Positions 47,477-56,976 of a DNA stretch of 64,000 bases are shown piece after piece. The DNA comes from Nematocida ironsii (lineage: Eukaryota > Microsporidia): positions 62,001-126,000 of the forward strand of contig LTDK01000174.1 in NCBI GenBank assembly GCA_001642415.1, in the 5' to 3' direction. Each line of letters starts with the position of its first letter. Position 1 is the first letter of the stretch. The position numbers were made by a program, and so were the translations under genes. The notes under the pieces are model-generated. The model was given only the letters and a program-made list of their open reading frames with translations, was not told the DNA's origin and made no database searches.

Positions 47477-48643
47477 TTAGTCTTGTTTTATGATCTGAGA
47501 AACAAACGACTTTTCCTCTGTTGTAATATCTGAGATAACAGAAGGCGAAGAAACTTCTTTCTTTTTCAGAGAAATCTCTGATAGTCCACTATTAACAAGG
47601 GTAAAGTGCTCTGAGAAGAAGTTTAAAAGAACTGCAATAAACTCAATACAAGGAATTCCTGCAACAATGCATTCTTGCTGTATACCTGAGAAATAAAGAG
47701 TAACCAGGTCCTGCGGAATTTTCTCTTTTCTGTATAGAAGGCCTGTGACGTGGCTGTCCACGCCCTCTAAAAACTCATCAAATGTACTAGAAGAAATAAA
47801 AAGAGAAATAAGCGCAGATGCACAATTGTGAAGTGTACTGCTTCTGTCTAAAGAAATACTTTCATGCGATATACACATGCCTATAGACAAAAAGTTTCTA
47901 CACTCCTGAAGATCTTTTCGCACAGAGTACTTAGCTCTTAGGACATTCAGATACTTCTGGATATTCCCAATACTGTTAAGAGCAGCTGCACACTGCTTGT
48001 AACAATCGATTCGAAGTAGCATACCCCGACTGTTTATGAGAGGGTTCATTTGCTGACACATAAGGTTGATGGTTTTTGCAGTTGTCTTCAAAAATAGAAT
48101 GTTCTCTGGGAGAAGTTCTCTAGTTAGGTCTAAAATGGAGTCTGTTGTAATGACCTTTGATAGGATCATGCCAAAGAACTCCCTTTCAATTAAACTGCAT
48201 ATCCTTTCAATGTACCGACTGCTAGTAAAATTCATTGCATTTTCAGACCAGAAATACTTCATTTCATGGTACCCCTTCATATAGTTGTAATCCAGGAAAA
48301 ACTCAAGTGCCGCCCTGTGCATTTCACCATACTTTTTCACAAATAACTTTTCGGATTGAGTTTCTTTGTCACAGCTAAGAGCGCTTGATCCCTTAGCAGC
48401 CACTCCAAAATAGTGGTACTTAGAATTGCCCCTATTCCCCAGGCGCCTGCTGCGAATGAAAGGGAATGCCATTTTAATTACCTTTCCAAACATGGCAGTG
48501 TTAAGTGGCTCAATTCCCTTCTCTTTAAAGTCATTACAATAGTGTTGGTATATGATACAACGGGGTATAGAATTGTCTTTACACGGTACATAGTTAAGAT
48601 TAAGCCAATTGGTTATTGGCTGGTTCATGCTTTCTATGAACAT
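47477..48643 (-). CDS. RFX-family DNA-binding protein
   Basis: 388 residues from the first ATG; an in-frame TTG 21 bases upstream follows a stop and is not needed. Residues 10-82 are an RFX winged-helix domain: ITNWLNLNY, IPRCIIYQHYCNDF, EPLNTAMFGKVIKMAFP and the hallmark RRLGNRGNSKYHYFGV. This matches the family consensus TRRLGTRGqSKYHYyG. The rest is helical, probably the RFX B/C and dimerisation region. RFX factors bind X-box DNA as dimers; in fungi they control DNA-damage response and cell-cycle genes. The direct downstream neighbour is the OB-like protein. Confidence 0.95.
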   Translation of the reverse strand: MFIESMNQPITNWLNLNYVPCKDNSIPRCIIYQHYCNDFKEKGIEPLNTAMFGKVIKMAFPFIRSRRLGNRGNSKYHYFGVAAKGSSALSCDKETQSEKLFVKKYGEMHRAALEFFLDYNYMKGYHEMKYFWSENAMNFTSSRYIERICSLIEREFFGMILSKVITTDSILDLTRELLPENILFLKTTAKTINLMCQQMNPLINSRGMLLRIDCYKQCAAALNSIGNIQKYLNVLRAKYSVRKDLQECRNFLSIGMCISHESISLDRSSTLHNCASALISLFISSSTFDEFLEGVDSHVTGLLYRKEKIPQDLVTLYFSGIQQECIVAGIPCIEFIAVLLNFFSEHFTLVNSGLSEISLKKKEVSSPSVISDITTEEKSFVSQIIKQD

Positions 48644-48945
48644 TCCTGTATTGTTAGTAAACAATGCGGAAGGTGTTTCTTATGCAAACACAAATAAATA
48701 TTTGTCTCTTTAGGTTCTATTGTTCTAAAGATTCTTTTCTGCCCGGGACAAATAATTTATTTGTTTTAAAACAATTCAGAAACAGATGAAATTATTGCAT
48801 TCTAGAATTTAAAAAAAATATTCGACTTTTCGGGTTATTTACAAATATTTATTTTATGTATTGCCAGATCATTAGTATTAAAAAGCAAATTATATTTATA
48901 TAAAACTTAAAATTCGGCCGCTTGCACATAATTCTATTTAAATCT
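48644..48945. other. Gap with an exact TTCGGGTTAT core
   Basis: Between the ARF-like gene's 3' end and the RFX start. Contains CTTTTCGGGTTATTTAC at 48826-48842. No gene seen. Confidence 0.65.
48827..48842 (+). promoter_or_regulatory. Recurrent intergenic element
   Basis: TTTTCGGGTTATTTAC, an exact core. It lies 184 bases upstream of the RFX start codon, oriented away from it, and 104 bases beyond the ARF-like stop. Very similar on both sides to the copy at 38711. Confidence 0.45.
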
Positions 48946-49503
48946 TTATTTTGCATGCATCATAATCCACTCTTCTACTGCTGTAAAATTGGACAGAGTC
49001 AAGGACGAAATTGAGTAGCAGGAAATGTCTTTCCCTAGGAAAGAGTCCAGAGAAAGATTTAGGGCAATGTTCTTACAATCCACAAACCCTTCCACATCAT
49101 TGTGTGTGCAGAGTATGAGAATCGGCATGTTTTTCCTCTTATTTCTATTAAGTAAGCCTAGGAGCATTGTTTTTGCGTCTAGAAAGCTATCTGGGTCGGA
49201 TGCATTTACAAAAAAAAGAAGAGCATTTGACTTTCTATAACAAAGGTCTCTAAGATTATTGTACTCTGTGGAACCCCCTATGTCAAAGAATAATCCACGC
49301 AAGCCATTTTTAGTAAAGTGCCTGGTGCGAGATCCAATGGTGGAGGGTTCTTTCTTTAGTACTTTTTTCTCTGTAAATGCTTTATAAAAAGAGGTTTTCC
49401 CTGACTTTGAAGGGCCGCAAAGACATATCTTTATTTTCTTTCCGAAGAAATAGTAATTTAAACAATTTCTTGTCTCGATAAGACACTCTCTAATACCCAT
49501 CAT
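48946..49503 (-). CDS. ARF/ARL-like small GTPase with altered motifs
   Basis: 185 residues from the first ATG, or 184 from the second Met one codon later. The second start gives MGIREC, with Gly2 as a possible myristoylation site as in true ARF proteins. P-loop GPSKSGKT is at 30-37; a switch-I Thr lies in PSTIGSR; switch II reads FFDIGGSTEY (73-80) where ARFs have WDxGGQ. The NKxD motif is replaced by THND in CTHNDVEG, and SSL stands in the SAK place. Gln to Ser in switch II predicts poor GTP hydrolysis. The chain resembles ARL8 and SAR1 more than Ras. ARF-type GTPases control vesicle and organelle traffic. It is head-to-head with the SRP-receptor beta-like gene. Confidence 0.8.
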   Translation of the reverse strand: MMGIRECLIETRNCLNYYFFGKKIKICLCGPSKSGKTSFYKAFTEKKVLKKEPSTIGSRTRHFTKNGLRGLFFDIGGSTEYNNLRDLCYRKSNALLFFVNASDPDSFLDAKTMLLGLLNRNKRKNMPILILCTHNDVEGFVDCKNIALNLSLDSFLGKDISCYSISSLTLSNFTAVEEWIMMHAK

Positions 49504-49558
49504 TTGCAGAGAATTCTTGCTATTTGTACTTAAAAGATAATGCAACCAATAAGATGAA
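49504..49558. promoter_or_regulatory. Short bidirectional start region
   Basis: 55 bases between two GTPase genes transcribed in opposite directions. It contains CCAAT at 49546-49550 on the + strand. No TATA box stands out. Confidence 0.45.
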
Positions 49559-50092
49559 ATGGAAAGTTCGATGATCTTTTATGTTTTTATTTTACAAAAA
49601 ATAATGAATAGCTTTGTTATACCAATTGCAGTTTGCATTCTTGCTTTGCTTATTACACTTCTGGCCTTTAGAAAGACGTCTAAGCAGAAAAAGCAGATTG
49701 TTTTGATGGGGAGAAAAGGCACGGGAAAGACTCGGCTATTTTTAGCTCTTACAGAAAAGAACTGTTCTGCCATAAAGACCATTCCATCTATAGACTCAGT
49801 AAATCATATGCTTGGAAATAGTGCAGTTCTTGTGGACACTCCCGGAGCAGACTCATTTGAAAGGACTGCTGAGCACATGAATCTAACTAAAGACGATTTG
49901 GTTATCTATGTATTTAATAGAAAAGAGCAGCAGTCACCACAGAATCTAGACACTAAGGCACGTATTTATAAAATATACACAGGAGAGGATGCATTCTGTG
50001 ACGGTAGCATTAAGAGCATTAAACTCAGCCAGCTGATAGGTATGGGCTCTAACTCACCAGAAATTCAAGACATTCTATCACAGATACTCTAA
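49559..50092 (+). CDS. SRP102: SRP receptor beta subunit-like GTPase
   Basis: 177 residues from the first ATG; an internal Met at residue 16 (MNSFVIPIAV) would still keep the membrane helix and may be the true start. A single hydrophobic helix (about 19-37) is followed by a short basic stretch and a P-loop GRKGTGKT (51-58), then DTPG (93-96). The G4 region reads FNRKE rather than NKxD. N-terminal anchor followed directly by an ARF-like G domain is the layout of SRP receptor beta, which recruits SRP-bound ribosomes to the ER. It is shorter than yeast Srp102 (244). Other anchored small GTPases cannot be ruled out. Confidence 0.65.
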   Translation: MESSMIFYVFILQKIMNSFVIPIAVCILALLITLLAFRKTSKQKKQIVLMGRKGTGKTRLFLALTEKNCSAIKTIPSIDSVNHMLGNSAVLVDTPGADSFERTAEHMNLTKDDLVIYVFNRKEQQSPQNLDTKARIYKIYTGEDAFCDGSIKSIKLSQLIGMGSNSPEIQDILSQIL

Positions 50093-50270
50093 TAAATTCA
50101 GAGTATACTCCTATTTAACTGAATATATGCAGTATATTTAGATTATAGTACAATATAGGAGTAAATAATTCAAGGGATTGATTTTGTTCTTTCTAGGCAT
50201 AATTAACAGCAATATATAAAAATAGAAAATCTGTCTGTAAAAACATGGACATGCGCATAAATAAAGAAGG

Positions 50271-50288
50271 ATTATTGGGTTATATCAC
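50271..50288 (+). promoter_or_regulatory. Near-match to the recurrent element
   Basis: ATTATTGGGTTATATCAC, with the core C changed to T (TTGGGTTAT). It lies 69-86 bases upstream of the NOG1 start codon. Confidence 0.3.
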
Positions 50289-50356
50289 TTTTCTCTCTTT
50301 CTAAATATGTTTAGTACTATAATTAAATAAAATACGTTGCATTGCAAATTTTTTAT

Positions 50357-52114
50357 ATGAAGAGCATAGCCACTGTGCCCACCGCTGAAGTGCTTATAGA
50401 CACATGTCTTTCTAGAACAAACAGAAGGACCCCAACAGAAATACACAAGCACTACCAAATTGGAAGAATCAGAGAATTCTACACACGAAAGGTGAAGTTT
50501 TCATCCTCTATGTACGTGGAGAAGCTAAATGAAATTATTAACTCATTCCCTCGAGTGGATGAGGCCCATCCATTCACATCAGACTTGATAAATGTGTTGT
50601 ATGATAGAGATCACTACAAAATGGCTCTAGGACACATTAAAACTGTTGTGTCTGCAATCAGCAGAACAGAGAAAGAGTATACCAAGCTGATCAAGTATGG
50701 AGATTCTTTATACAGGTGCAAGCAGCTTAAAAGAGCAGCACTAGGAAAGATGTCTACAATGGCAAAGAAACTGTCCAAGACTCTTGTATACTTAGAGGAG
50801 GTGAGACAGAGCATAATGCGCATGCCAGATATTGACCCAACCACGCGTACTCTTCTAATCTGCGGGTATCCTAATGTGGGAAAGAGTAGCTTTATGAACA
50901 CTGTGAGTAGAGCAAAGGTTGATGTGCAGCCATACGCCTTTACAACAAGAAATCTATACGTAGGGCATTTTGACTACAAGTATCTTAGATGGCAGATAAT
51001 AGATACTCCGGGAGTACTTGACCACCCAATAGAAGACATGAACACAATTGAGATGCAAAGTGTGACTGCGCTTGCACATTTACGTGCAGCTATTCTATAC
51101 TTTATTGATCTGAGCGAGACATGCGGATACTCTATAGAAACGCAGGTAGGCTTATTTAGAAGTTTATCTCCTCTTTTTGAAGGAAAGCCCGTAGTATTTG
51201 TTCTGAGCAAGTCTGATATCAGAAAGTTTTCAGAGCTGGACACGGAGAGGCAGGAGCTTGTAAAAGACCTTATTGGAAACTGCCCCAGCGTAGAAGTATC
51301 ATCTCTGGAAGAGCATAATGTGGATCTTGCCAAAAACACTGCATGTGAGAATTTGCTAACACATAGAGTAGAGCTAAAGATGCAAGAAAAGAGACTTGAG
51401 GAGTTTAGAAGATTCCTAGACATTAAAAAGCCAAAGATAGATCCAGAGTACAAGAGAGTTGCAGAGACCGACGAGTTTGGGAAGAGAGAGCAAACACAGA
51501 ACGATCTAAGAAAGAAGGCAGAGGAACAGGGAATAAAGTTCTTCTCAGATTTGAATGCACAGTACTTCATCAGAGACGAGTGGAAATATGATGTGATTCC
51601 AGAAATATATAACGGAAAAAACATTGCAGATTATGTAGATCCAGACATTGAGGCCAAACTACAGAAGTTAGAAGAAGAAGAGGATTACTACATGCAGGAG
51701 GTGTACAACAAGGAATATGCCCTGCTAGACAAGTCAGAGTCCGACAAGAAGCATAGAATTATAAACTCAAAGATTCTTAAGAGACTAAAGGGACTTGACA
51801 AACAGAGAGAGAATCTTCCTCAGCGTATGAAGACTACAGCGCTTTGCAAGAAGAAAGAGGCAGTTGAAAGAGAGCAAGCGAAACCTATTTCTATGGAGAT
51901 AGATGATCCAATGGCAGAAAGACTCAAGCCTGCACAAACTAGAATTGTTCCGCTTACTCAGGATGAAGAAAGACGTCTGGCACGTAGCGACAAGCATGTC
52001 AAGGAAAAGAAGCTCAGAGGAAGAAAAGACGACCGTGATAGAGTACATCTCACAGAAAGGCCCATGCATCTGTTCAGTGGAAAGAGAACAAATGGAAAGA
52101 CACAAAGAAGATAA
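50357..52114 (+). CDS. NOG1: Nucleolar GTPase NOG1
   Basis: 585 residues from the first ATG; a TTG 15 bases upstream is in frame but the ATG gives the usual NOG1 start (MKSIATVPTAEVLID). The helical N-domain (1-160) includes TNRRTPTEIHKHYQIGRIRE and FYTRKVKFS. G motifs follow: GYPNVGKSS (about 170-178), DTPG (216-219), and SKSD (284-287) where NKxD is expected. The C-terminal part has the NOG1-specific EWKYDVIPEI-type block and a basic tail (KRTNGKTQRR). NOG1 binds the pre-60S subunit and probes the tunnel exit. Length is close to yeast Nog1 (647). Asn to Ser in the guanine-specificity motif is unusual. Confidence 0.95.
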   Translation: MKSIATVPTAEVLIDTCLSRTNRRTPTEIHKHYQIGRIREFYTRKVKFSSSMYVEKLNEIINSFPRVDEAHPFTSDLINVLYDRDHYKMALGHIKTVVSAISRTEKEYTKLIKYGDSLYRCKQLKRAALGKMSTMAKKLSKTLVYLEEVRQSIMRMPDIDPTTRTLLICGYPNVGKSSFMNTVSRAKVDVQPYAFTTRNLYVGHFDYKYLRWQIIDTPGVLDHPIEDMNTIEMQSVTALAHLRAAILYFIDLSETCGYSIETQVGLFRSLSPLFEGKPVVFVLSKSDIRKFSELDTERQELVKDLIGNCPSVEVSSLEEHNVDLAKNTACENLLTHRVELKMQEKRLEEFRRFLDIKKPKIDPEYKRVAETDEFGKREQTQNDLRKKAEEQGIKFFSDLNAQYFIRDEWKYDVIPEIYNGKNIADYVDPDIEAKLQKLEEEEDYYMQEVYNKEYALLDKSESDKKHRIINSKILKRLKGLDKQRENLPQRMKTTALCKKKEAVEREQAKPISMEIDDPMAERLKPAQTRIVPLTQDEERRLARSDKHVKEKKLRGRKDDRDRVHLTERPMHLFSGKRTNGKTQRR

Positions 52115-52294
52115 AACTAATAAATTCGCAATAATAACTGCCGACTGCTATTCTATTACAGAATGAAGATATACACCTACCACAATTCTACTAACAGACA
52201 AACCATAAGCTAAAATGCTTTTTATTAACAATAATGTTCGCATGTGCATGGCTAGTATATGCCACTTCACCCCAAATAACCCAGACGCTCAAAT

Positions 52295-54391
52295 TCATGG
52301 AGCGCTCTTGATCATATAGAGCTTTTCGGATATCATGGATATTAACAGTGCGTCTGTTCCTGTGAATATGTCTTTTAATATTTCTGCTGGCTCCTGTGTG
52401 TCTTTTATCTGCTCTATTAGATGGTTTGTCTTTTTATAAGTATTTATTAACTCTTCTGCATCTACCTGGGTGTCTACACTACTACTTCTTTCGATTTTTG
52501 ACAAAAGCATTCCAGATAAGTATAGCATTGTATTATCGAGTAGGCACGAGAGCATGTGGCTGTGTAATTGTTTGTCATCTATTTTATACGCAAACTCAAC
52601 AAAGTTATATACAAGGTGCTCTTTCTTCTGCAAAACGGCACTACTCAGAAATCTTTTAAAAAGACTAAAATCCTGCAGTATCAGTCTGCTTAGTGACTCT
52701 GCGCATATAAATCCGCGCACTTCCTCTGGATCTATTATATGGTAGAGCTTCTTTGTGTTTTTCTCATCAAGCAGGCGCACCATTACTGAAACTATCTCCT
52801 CATATGTGTGTGATGCATACGTTTTAACTGCATCTAGTAGATCTATCGCTAGCTCTATCTCATCTACGTGCAAGAAATGGAATAAAGTGCGCTCTATGCT
52901 AGTCTTATATTCTGCACTGTTTGAGAATATATCAAATGCCAAAGAAAATGGAAGAATGTTTCTGGTACAAAGCAGTATAAGAATGGGAAATATTGACTCT
53001 TTGTAAAGACATTCTCTCACGATATAAAGAGTACCTGTAATTGGGTCTATCCACGCGGCTAACCCAGCGGGCAGCCCTTCTTCTTTCTTAGAGCCCTTTT
53101 CTATAGCAAATGGCTTTTTAATAAACTCAATAGAGACAGATGCCATATTACCCATCCAGAAAAACAGTATGTTATTCCCAGAAATGCCAAATGCTATATA
53201 GTTGCTGCCCTTCTTTGCGATTGATATATTTTGTATTCCTGTGATAATGTGTGGTTTCTCTTTCTCCTGGCTAAGATTGAACAGATTAATGCATTGTGTT
53301 TGTGTAATAAAGAATTCTTTTTGGGGCACTGCAGTAAATTCTTTGATTTCTTTTGTGTTTATATTTATTTCTGTGATGAATAGTGAGAAAAGCGGAGTTG
53401 TTTGCTTTATGATCTTTTCTGTGGTAAATACTAATAGAACCTCTCCTATCTCTTCAATAGACACAACATCATTTGAAATCACAAACCCTGGCAGAATAAA
53501 TGCAAATTTAAATGTCTTTATATGATGGGCAACAGTGTTTTCTTTTTTGGAAATGAAAATATAGTCGTCTGTCACGAATACTTGAGATGCCGCCATATCA
53601 AACTCTATTTCAAGATTTGAGTTAAGAACTAAAAGCTTCTTCTTTTCGGCAGAAAATAAATATATATATAAGTGCTTCTTCCACACGCCAGAAGGAATGA
53701 AGTCATTTGGATATTTCTTAAACTGGTTCCTGTACATAATCAGGCCGTCGCATGATAGAATATGCCGCAGCGTTTGATTGTTATAAAAGAATGAGATAGA
53801 TGAAGCAGGAGAATATTCAATTGGAATAGTATATTTTTTCTCAGGAAGATAGACAGCCGCATGCTCTGGAGATATAAAGCATATTCCTCTGGGATATATT
53901 CTCTCTACAGTAAAAAGAGTATACTCTGTAATAGCTGACATCTTAGGAGAATATGTATACAACTTCATTTGCTCTGTATTATAGTAAAACTCTTCTACTT
54001 CCTTACTTTCAATAGAAAACACCCTACAGCCATGTATATACACAGTTGGTGTGCACGCCCCCTTTGTATATGCACCATTTCTTACAGAGACACCCACATC
54101 AGAATAAACCTCCTCAAGTAGAGGCAGAATGTTTTGTATACTGTGTATATACACCTCTCTATCCACATTATTGGTTATTCTAACACTGCTTGTTTCTTTA
54201 TCTATAATAATGTCTATATCACTCTCACAGACAGATGTGCGAAATAGAAAGCACTGAAGATAAACATTTGGGTATTTATATATTTGGACCGATGATCGAT
54301 TGTCTTTTGTGGTGTGGGTTATAAATACCGGCCCAGCTGCAAATATAAACTTTTCTGGGATATAATACTCTGCTTCTGGTTGTATTGTCAT
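52295..54391 (-). CDS. Probable beta-propeller plus alpha-solenoid protein
   Basis: 698 residues. The first 430 or so are beta-rich with repeated short strands and many aromatic residues (LYTYSPKMSAITEYTLF, YIYLFSAEKKKLLVLN), fitting a WD-like propeller. From about 470 the chain is helical (LPFSLAFDIFSNSA, then FLHVDEIELAIDLLDAV), fitting an alpha-solenoid. This combination is shared by coat, tether and pore proteins (Vps39/Vps41, Ric1, nucleoporins, Elp1). No residue pattern I know selects one; the LPFSxxFDIF stretch slightly recalls Ric1. It could also be another scaffold. No signal peptide or membrane segment. Confidence 0.6.
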   Translation of the reverse strand: MTIQPEAEYYIPEKFIFAAGPVFITHTTKDNRSSVQIYKYPNVYLQCFLFRTSVCESDIDIIIDKETSSVRITNNVDREVYIHSIQNILPLLEEVYSDVGVSVRNGAYTKGACTPTVYIHGCRVFSIESKEVEEFYYNTEQMKLYTYSPKMSAITEYTLFTVERIYPRGICFISPEHAAVYLPEKKYTIPIEYSPASSISFFYNNQTLRHILSCDGLIMYRNQFKKYPNDFIPSGVWKKHLYIYLFSAEKKKLLVLNSNLEIEFDMAASQVFVTDDYIFISKKENTVAHHIKTFKFAFILPGFVISNDVVSIEEIGEVLLVFTTEKIIKQTTPLFSLFITEININTKEIKEFTAVPQKEFFITQTQCINLFNLSQEKEKPHIITGIQNISIAKKGSNYIAFGISGNNILFFWMGNMASVSIEFIKKPFAIEKGSKKEEGLPAGLAAWIDPITGTLYIVRECLYKESIFPILILLCTRNILPFSLAFDIFSNSAEYKTSIERTLFHFLHVDEIELAIDLLDAVKTYASHTYEEIVSVMVRLLDEKNTKKLYHIIDPEEVRGFICAESLSRLILQDFSLFKRFLSSAVLQKKEHLVYNFVEFAYKIDDKQLHSHMLSCLLDNTMLYLSGMLLSKIERSSSVDTQVDAEELINTYKKTNHLIEQIKDTQEPAEILKDIFTGTDALLISMISEKLYMIKSAP

Positions 54392-54645
54392 TTTTATTTA
54401 TAAACATTTATTTTTACATTTACAATAGAAGCCTATTCATTTCATATATATCTCTATTTCTAAGCAATATTATATTTCTATTTTCACATTGTTTTATAGC
54501 TTATTTGGGCGAGGTTACCTATGCCTACGTCATTTTTATGAAAAGACTTCTTCTATTGGTTTATTTTATCTATGATCTCTACGCCTCTCCTTATTTTTGA
54601 TTCTTTCACAATACGTATATATAGTATTATTTCTCTATTACTCCT

Positions 54646-56868
54646 ATGAAGAGAATCAATTCTATAATATACTTCTTTGTATATTTTATTTATAGCAGTA
54701 GGCAGTCTACTGAGGATTTAACTAAAAAAGAGGACTCTGCTCAACTAGTAAAAAGTTTAGAAGGCGCCAGTGGATTGGATAGTAAGATTAAAGACCCAAA
54801 GGAAGATGCAGTGTCAAAAAGCAAGATAGAAGAAAGTATTAAAAAAGAAATAAATACAAAAAGCAGCACAATTCCAGATAGTTCAGAAATTAACAAAACA
54901 CACAAAGGTTTAAAATCTCCTTTAGAAAAAGAGAAGGATATAAATAAAGATACCTCTCCTTTTTCTCCCTCAAGTGACTTGTTTGGTGAAAAGAAGAAGT
55001 CTTATAAATCCAATACAGACCATTCTGGCCTACACAAAGAAAATAAAATATCTTCTAGCTGTTGCAAACCAAAAGATGAGGATAAGTGCTCATGTAAGGA
55101 AAATAAATTAGATGGTGCATTAGGTGCAAAAATCAATAAAAAGCCTGTGAGCAAGGAGGATATGCCAGATAATTTTTCTAAATTAAATTCAGATAAAAAG
55201 TGTTCATGTAAGAAGAATAAATCGGATGATCTATTCAAACCAAAGAAATATAACAAATGCTCATGTAAAGAGAAAACTTCTAAAGATTTGCTTAAGCCCA
55301 AGGAAGATAACAAATGCTCATGTAAAGAGAACAAACTAGATGATTTGCCTAAACAAAAAACTAAAAGCGCATGCTCATGTAAAGGTAAGCTAGATGATTC
55401 ATTTAAGCCCAAGAATGAGAGTAGAAATTTGCATAGCCATCCACCAAGCACTAAAGACAAATGTTCTTGCAAGAAAAATAAGTCCGATCGCCCCCACAGG
55501 CCAAAGAGTGATAAAAAGTGTTCCTGCAAAGAAGATGAATCCGGGAATTTGCATTCTTCAAAGACTAAAGAGAACCTCCCATACAAAGAGAATAAATTAG
55601 ATGACTTAAATAAACCAAAAAATACTAAAAAATGTTCTTGCAAAGAAGATAAATTAGATGTTCCACTGCCTCCAGTGAATAATGACAAATGTTCATGTAA
55701 GAAAAATAAATCTGATCATTCACTTAAACCGAACAGCAATAAAAAGGAAAAAGAGATTCATATAAACTCAGATCCTATGGAAAATGATTTAAAAAACAAT
55801 GAAGATTTAACTATTAAAAGCGACAAAAGTATATCTTATAAGTCCACAAGTGAAACACTAGATTTATCTGAAATAGACCATAAAATGTCTAATTTATTGC
55901 CACAAACTAAAGAAAAAACTAAAAAGTCGAGTACACCACCTAAGCCACAAAACGCGCCACCTGAGCCAGAGTCAGAAACACTTGAGCCACCAAGCGCCCC
56001 GCCAATTGCACCAAAATCAGAATCAGCATCTGCACCCGCTACTTTACAGAATGAATCAGAACCAGCATCTGCGCCAGCTGCTTTACAGAATGAATCAATG
56101 CCAGAACCTGCTTCTGAACAGCCTGCTACACTTGCTCTACTAAAAAGTGCACCAGCACCAGAGCAGGCAAGCCAGTCAGAGCCAGAGCAGACAGACCTGC
56201 CAGAAGCATCCCAAAATGCCCCAGAACCAGAGCAAGCAGAGCCGCCACAGCCTCCAAACAATGAGCCTGGCCCAGAAGAACCTAATGATACTATGAATAC
56301 AGATAACTCTAACCAGCCTAAAGAGGTGCACCACATACATCAAATTGTAAATGAAACTAACCAAACTCCTCCAAAAGTAGGCTTTTTTACAAGAATATTT
56401 AGAGGTATATCTAATGCATTCTCAAGGGGGTTTTTATGGATTAAATCATTCTTTGTAAAAATCCCTCCTGATGATGTAGAAGTTATTGATGTAAATGTTG
56501 CACAGGTTGAAGTACATAATGTAAAACCAAACCAAAAAGATATTCCGAAACCCCCTCCTACTGCACCAGAAACAAAGACACCGTTGCTAGTTGGCGCTAT
56601 TTCTAACCCACAAGAAGAAAAGCCCACCCCACCAAACCTCACCATTCCCCAGAAATCCCTTCCAACACCTGTACCAGCCAATAAAAAAGCTGTTAAACCC
56701 CCTACTCCACAGGATAATAGTGCACAAAAAATAAATTCTAACAAACCGCCATTGCTACCTCCCTCTAATCAACCTGCTCGCATAGAATCCTCTTCCAAAT
56801 CAACTAAATACTCTAAAAAAGAAGAGCAATATGAATCTAAGGAATCTAAAAACATTCAAGTGAAATAG
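54646..56868 (+). CDS. Secreted Lys/Cys/Pro-rich protein with CSCK array
   Basis: 740 residues. The N-terminus (MKRINSIIYFFVYFIYSSRQ) is a signal peptide. Residues about 20-140 are Lys/Ser/Asp-rich. Residues 148-360 carry nine copies of CSCK plus one degenerate copy (LPYKENKLDDL), each within a unit like KCSCKENKLDDLPKPK of 16-36 residues. Eighteen of the 20 Cys in the protein are in these Cys-Ser-Cys pairs; the other two are in SSCCKP just before. Residues about 420-560 are Pro/Ala/Glu/Ser-rich, and 560-740 hold an amphipathic segment (FFTRIFRGISNAF) and a Pro/Lys tail. No known domain. Lys-rich and Pro/Cys-rich secreted proteins in tandem recall polar-tube proteins PTP2 and PTP1, but this is inference from composition. 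The next large Ser-rich gene is on the same strand. Confidence 0.85.
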   Translation: MKRINSIIYFFVYFIYSSRQSTEDLTKKEDSAQLVKSLEGASGLDSKIKDPKEDAVSKSKIEESIKKEINTKSSTIPDSSEINKTHKGLKSPLEKEKDINKDTSPFSPSSDLFGEKKKSYKSNTDHSGLHKENKISSSCCKPKDEDKCSCKENKLDGALGAKINKKPVSKEDMPDNFSKLNSDKKCSCKKNKSDDLFKPKKYNKCSCKEKTSKDLLKPKEDNKCSCKENKLDDLPKQKTKSACSCKGKLDDSFKPKNESRNLHSHPPSTKDKCSCKKNKSDRPHRPKSDKKCSCKEDESGNLHSSKTKENLPYKENKLDDLNKPKNTKKCSCKEDKLDVPLPPVNNDKCSCKKNKSDHSLKPNSNKKEKEIHINSDPMENDLKNNEDLTIKSDKSISYKSTSETLDLSEIDHKMSNLLPQTKEKTKKSSTPPKPQNAPPEPESETLEPPSAPPIAPKSESASAPATLQNESEPASAPAALQNESMPEPASEQPATLALLKSAPAPEQASQSEPEQTDLPEASQNAPEPEQAEPPQPPNNEPGPEEPNDTMNTDNSNQPKEVHHIHQIVNETNQTPPKVGFFTRIFRGISNAFSRGFLWIKSFFVKIPPDDVEVIDVNVAQVEVHNVKPNQKDIPKPPPTAPETKTPLLVGAISNPQEEKPTPPNLTIPQKSLPTPVPANKKAVKPPTPQDNSAQKINSNKPPLLPPSNQPARIESSSKSTKYSKKEEQYESKESKNIQVK
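55081..55740 (+). repeat. CSCK repeat array
   Basis: Nine CSCK-centred units plus one that has lost the Cys pair, encoding a spaced Cys-Ser-Cys-Lys pattern. Consensus around it is (D/N/K)KCSCK(E/K)NK(L/S)D. Unit length varies, so expansion by simple slippage is unlikely to be recent. Confidence 0.85.
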
Positions 56869-56976
56869 TACTTTTTCTACCTGCAAAGCTATTCATATTT
56901 GTTTAAATGTTTTTTAGTTATATTTTAAATGTGACATCTTATTATACTAATATATATTAAAATTAAGTCTAGCTTG

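Noticed and set aside
54385..54600. A 71-codon hydrophobic frame before the CSCK gene
   Set aside because: It overlaps the start of the divergent gene at 54391 and is Phe/Ile/Tyr-rich as expected from AT-rich DNA.
55002..55688. A 228-codon antisense frame through the CSCK array
   Set aside because: Leu/Ser/Phe/His repeats arise from reading the Lys-rich array backward.
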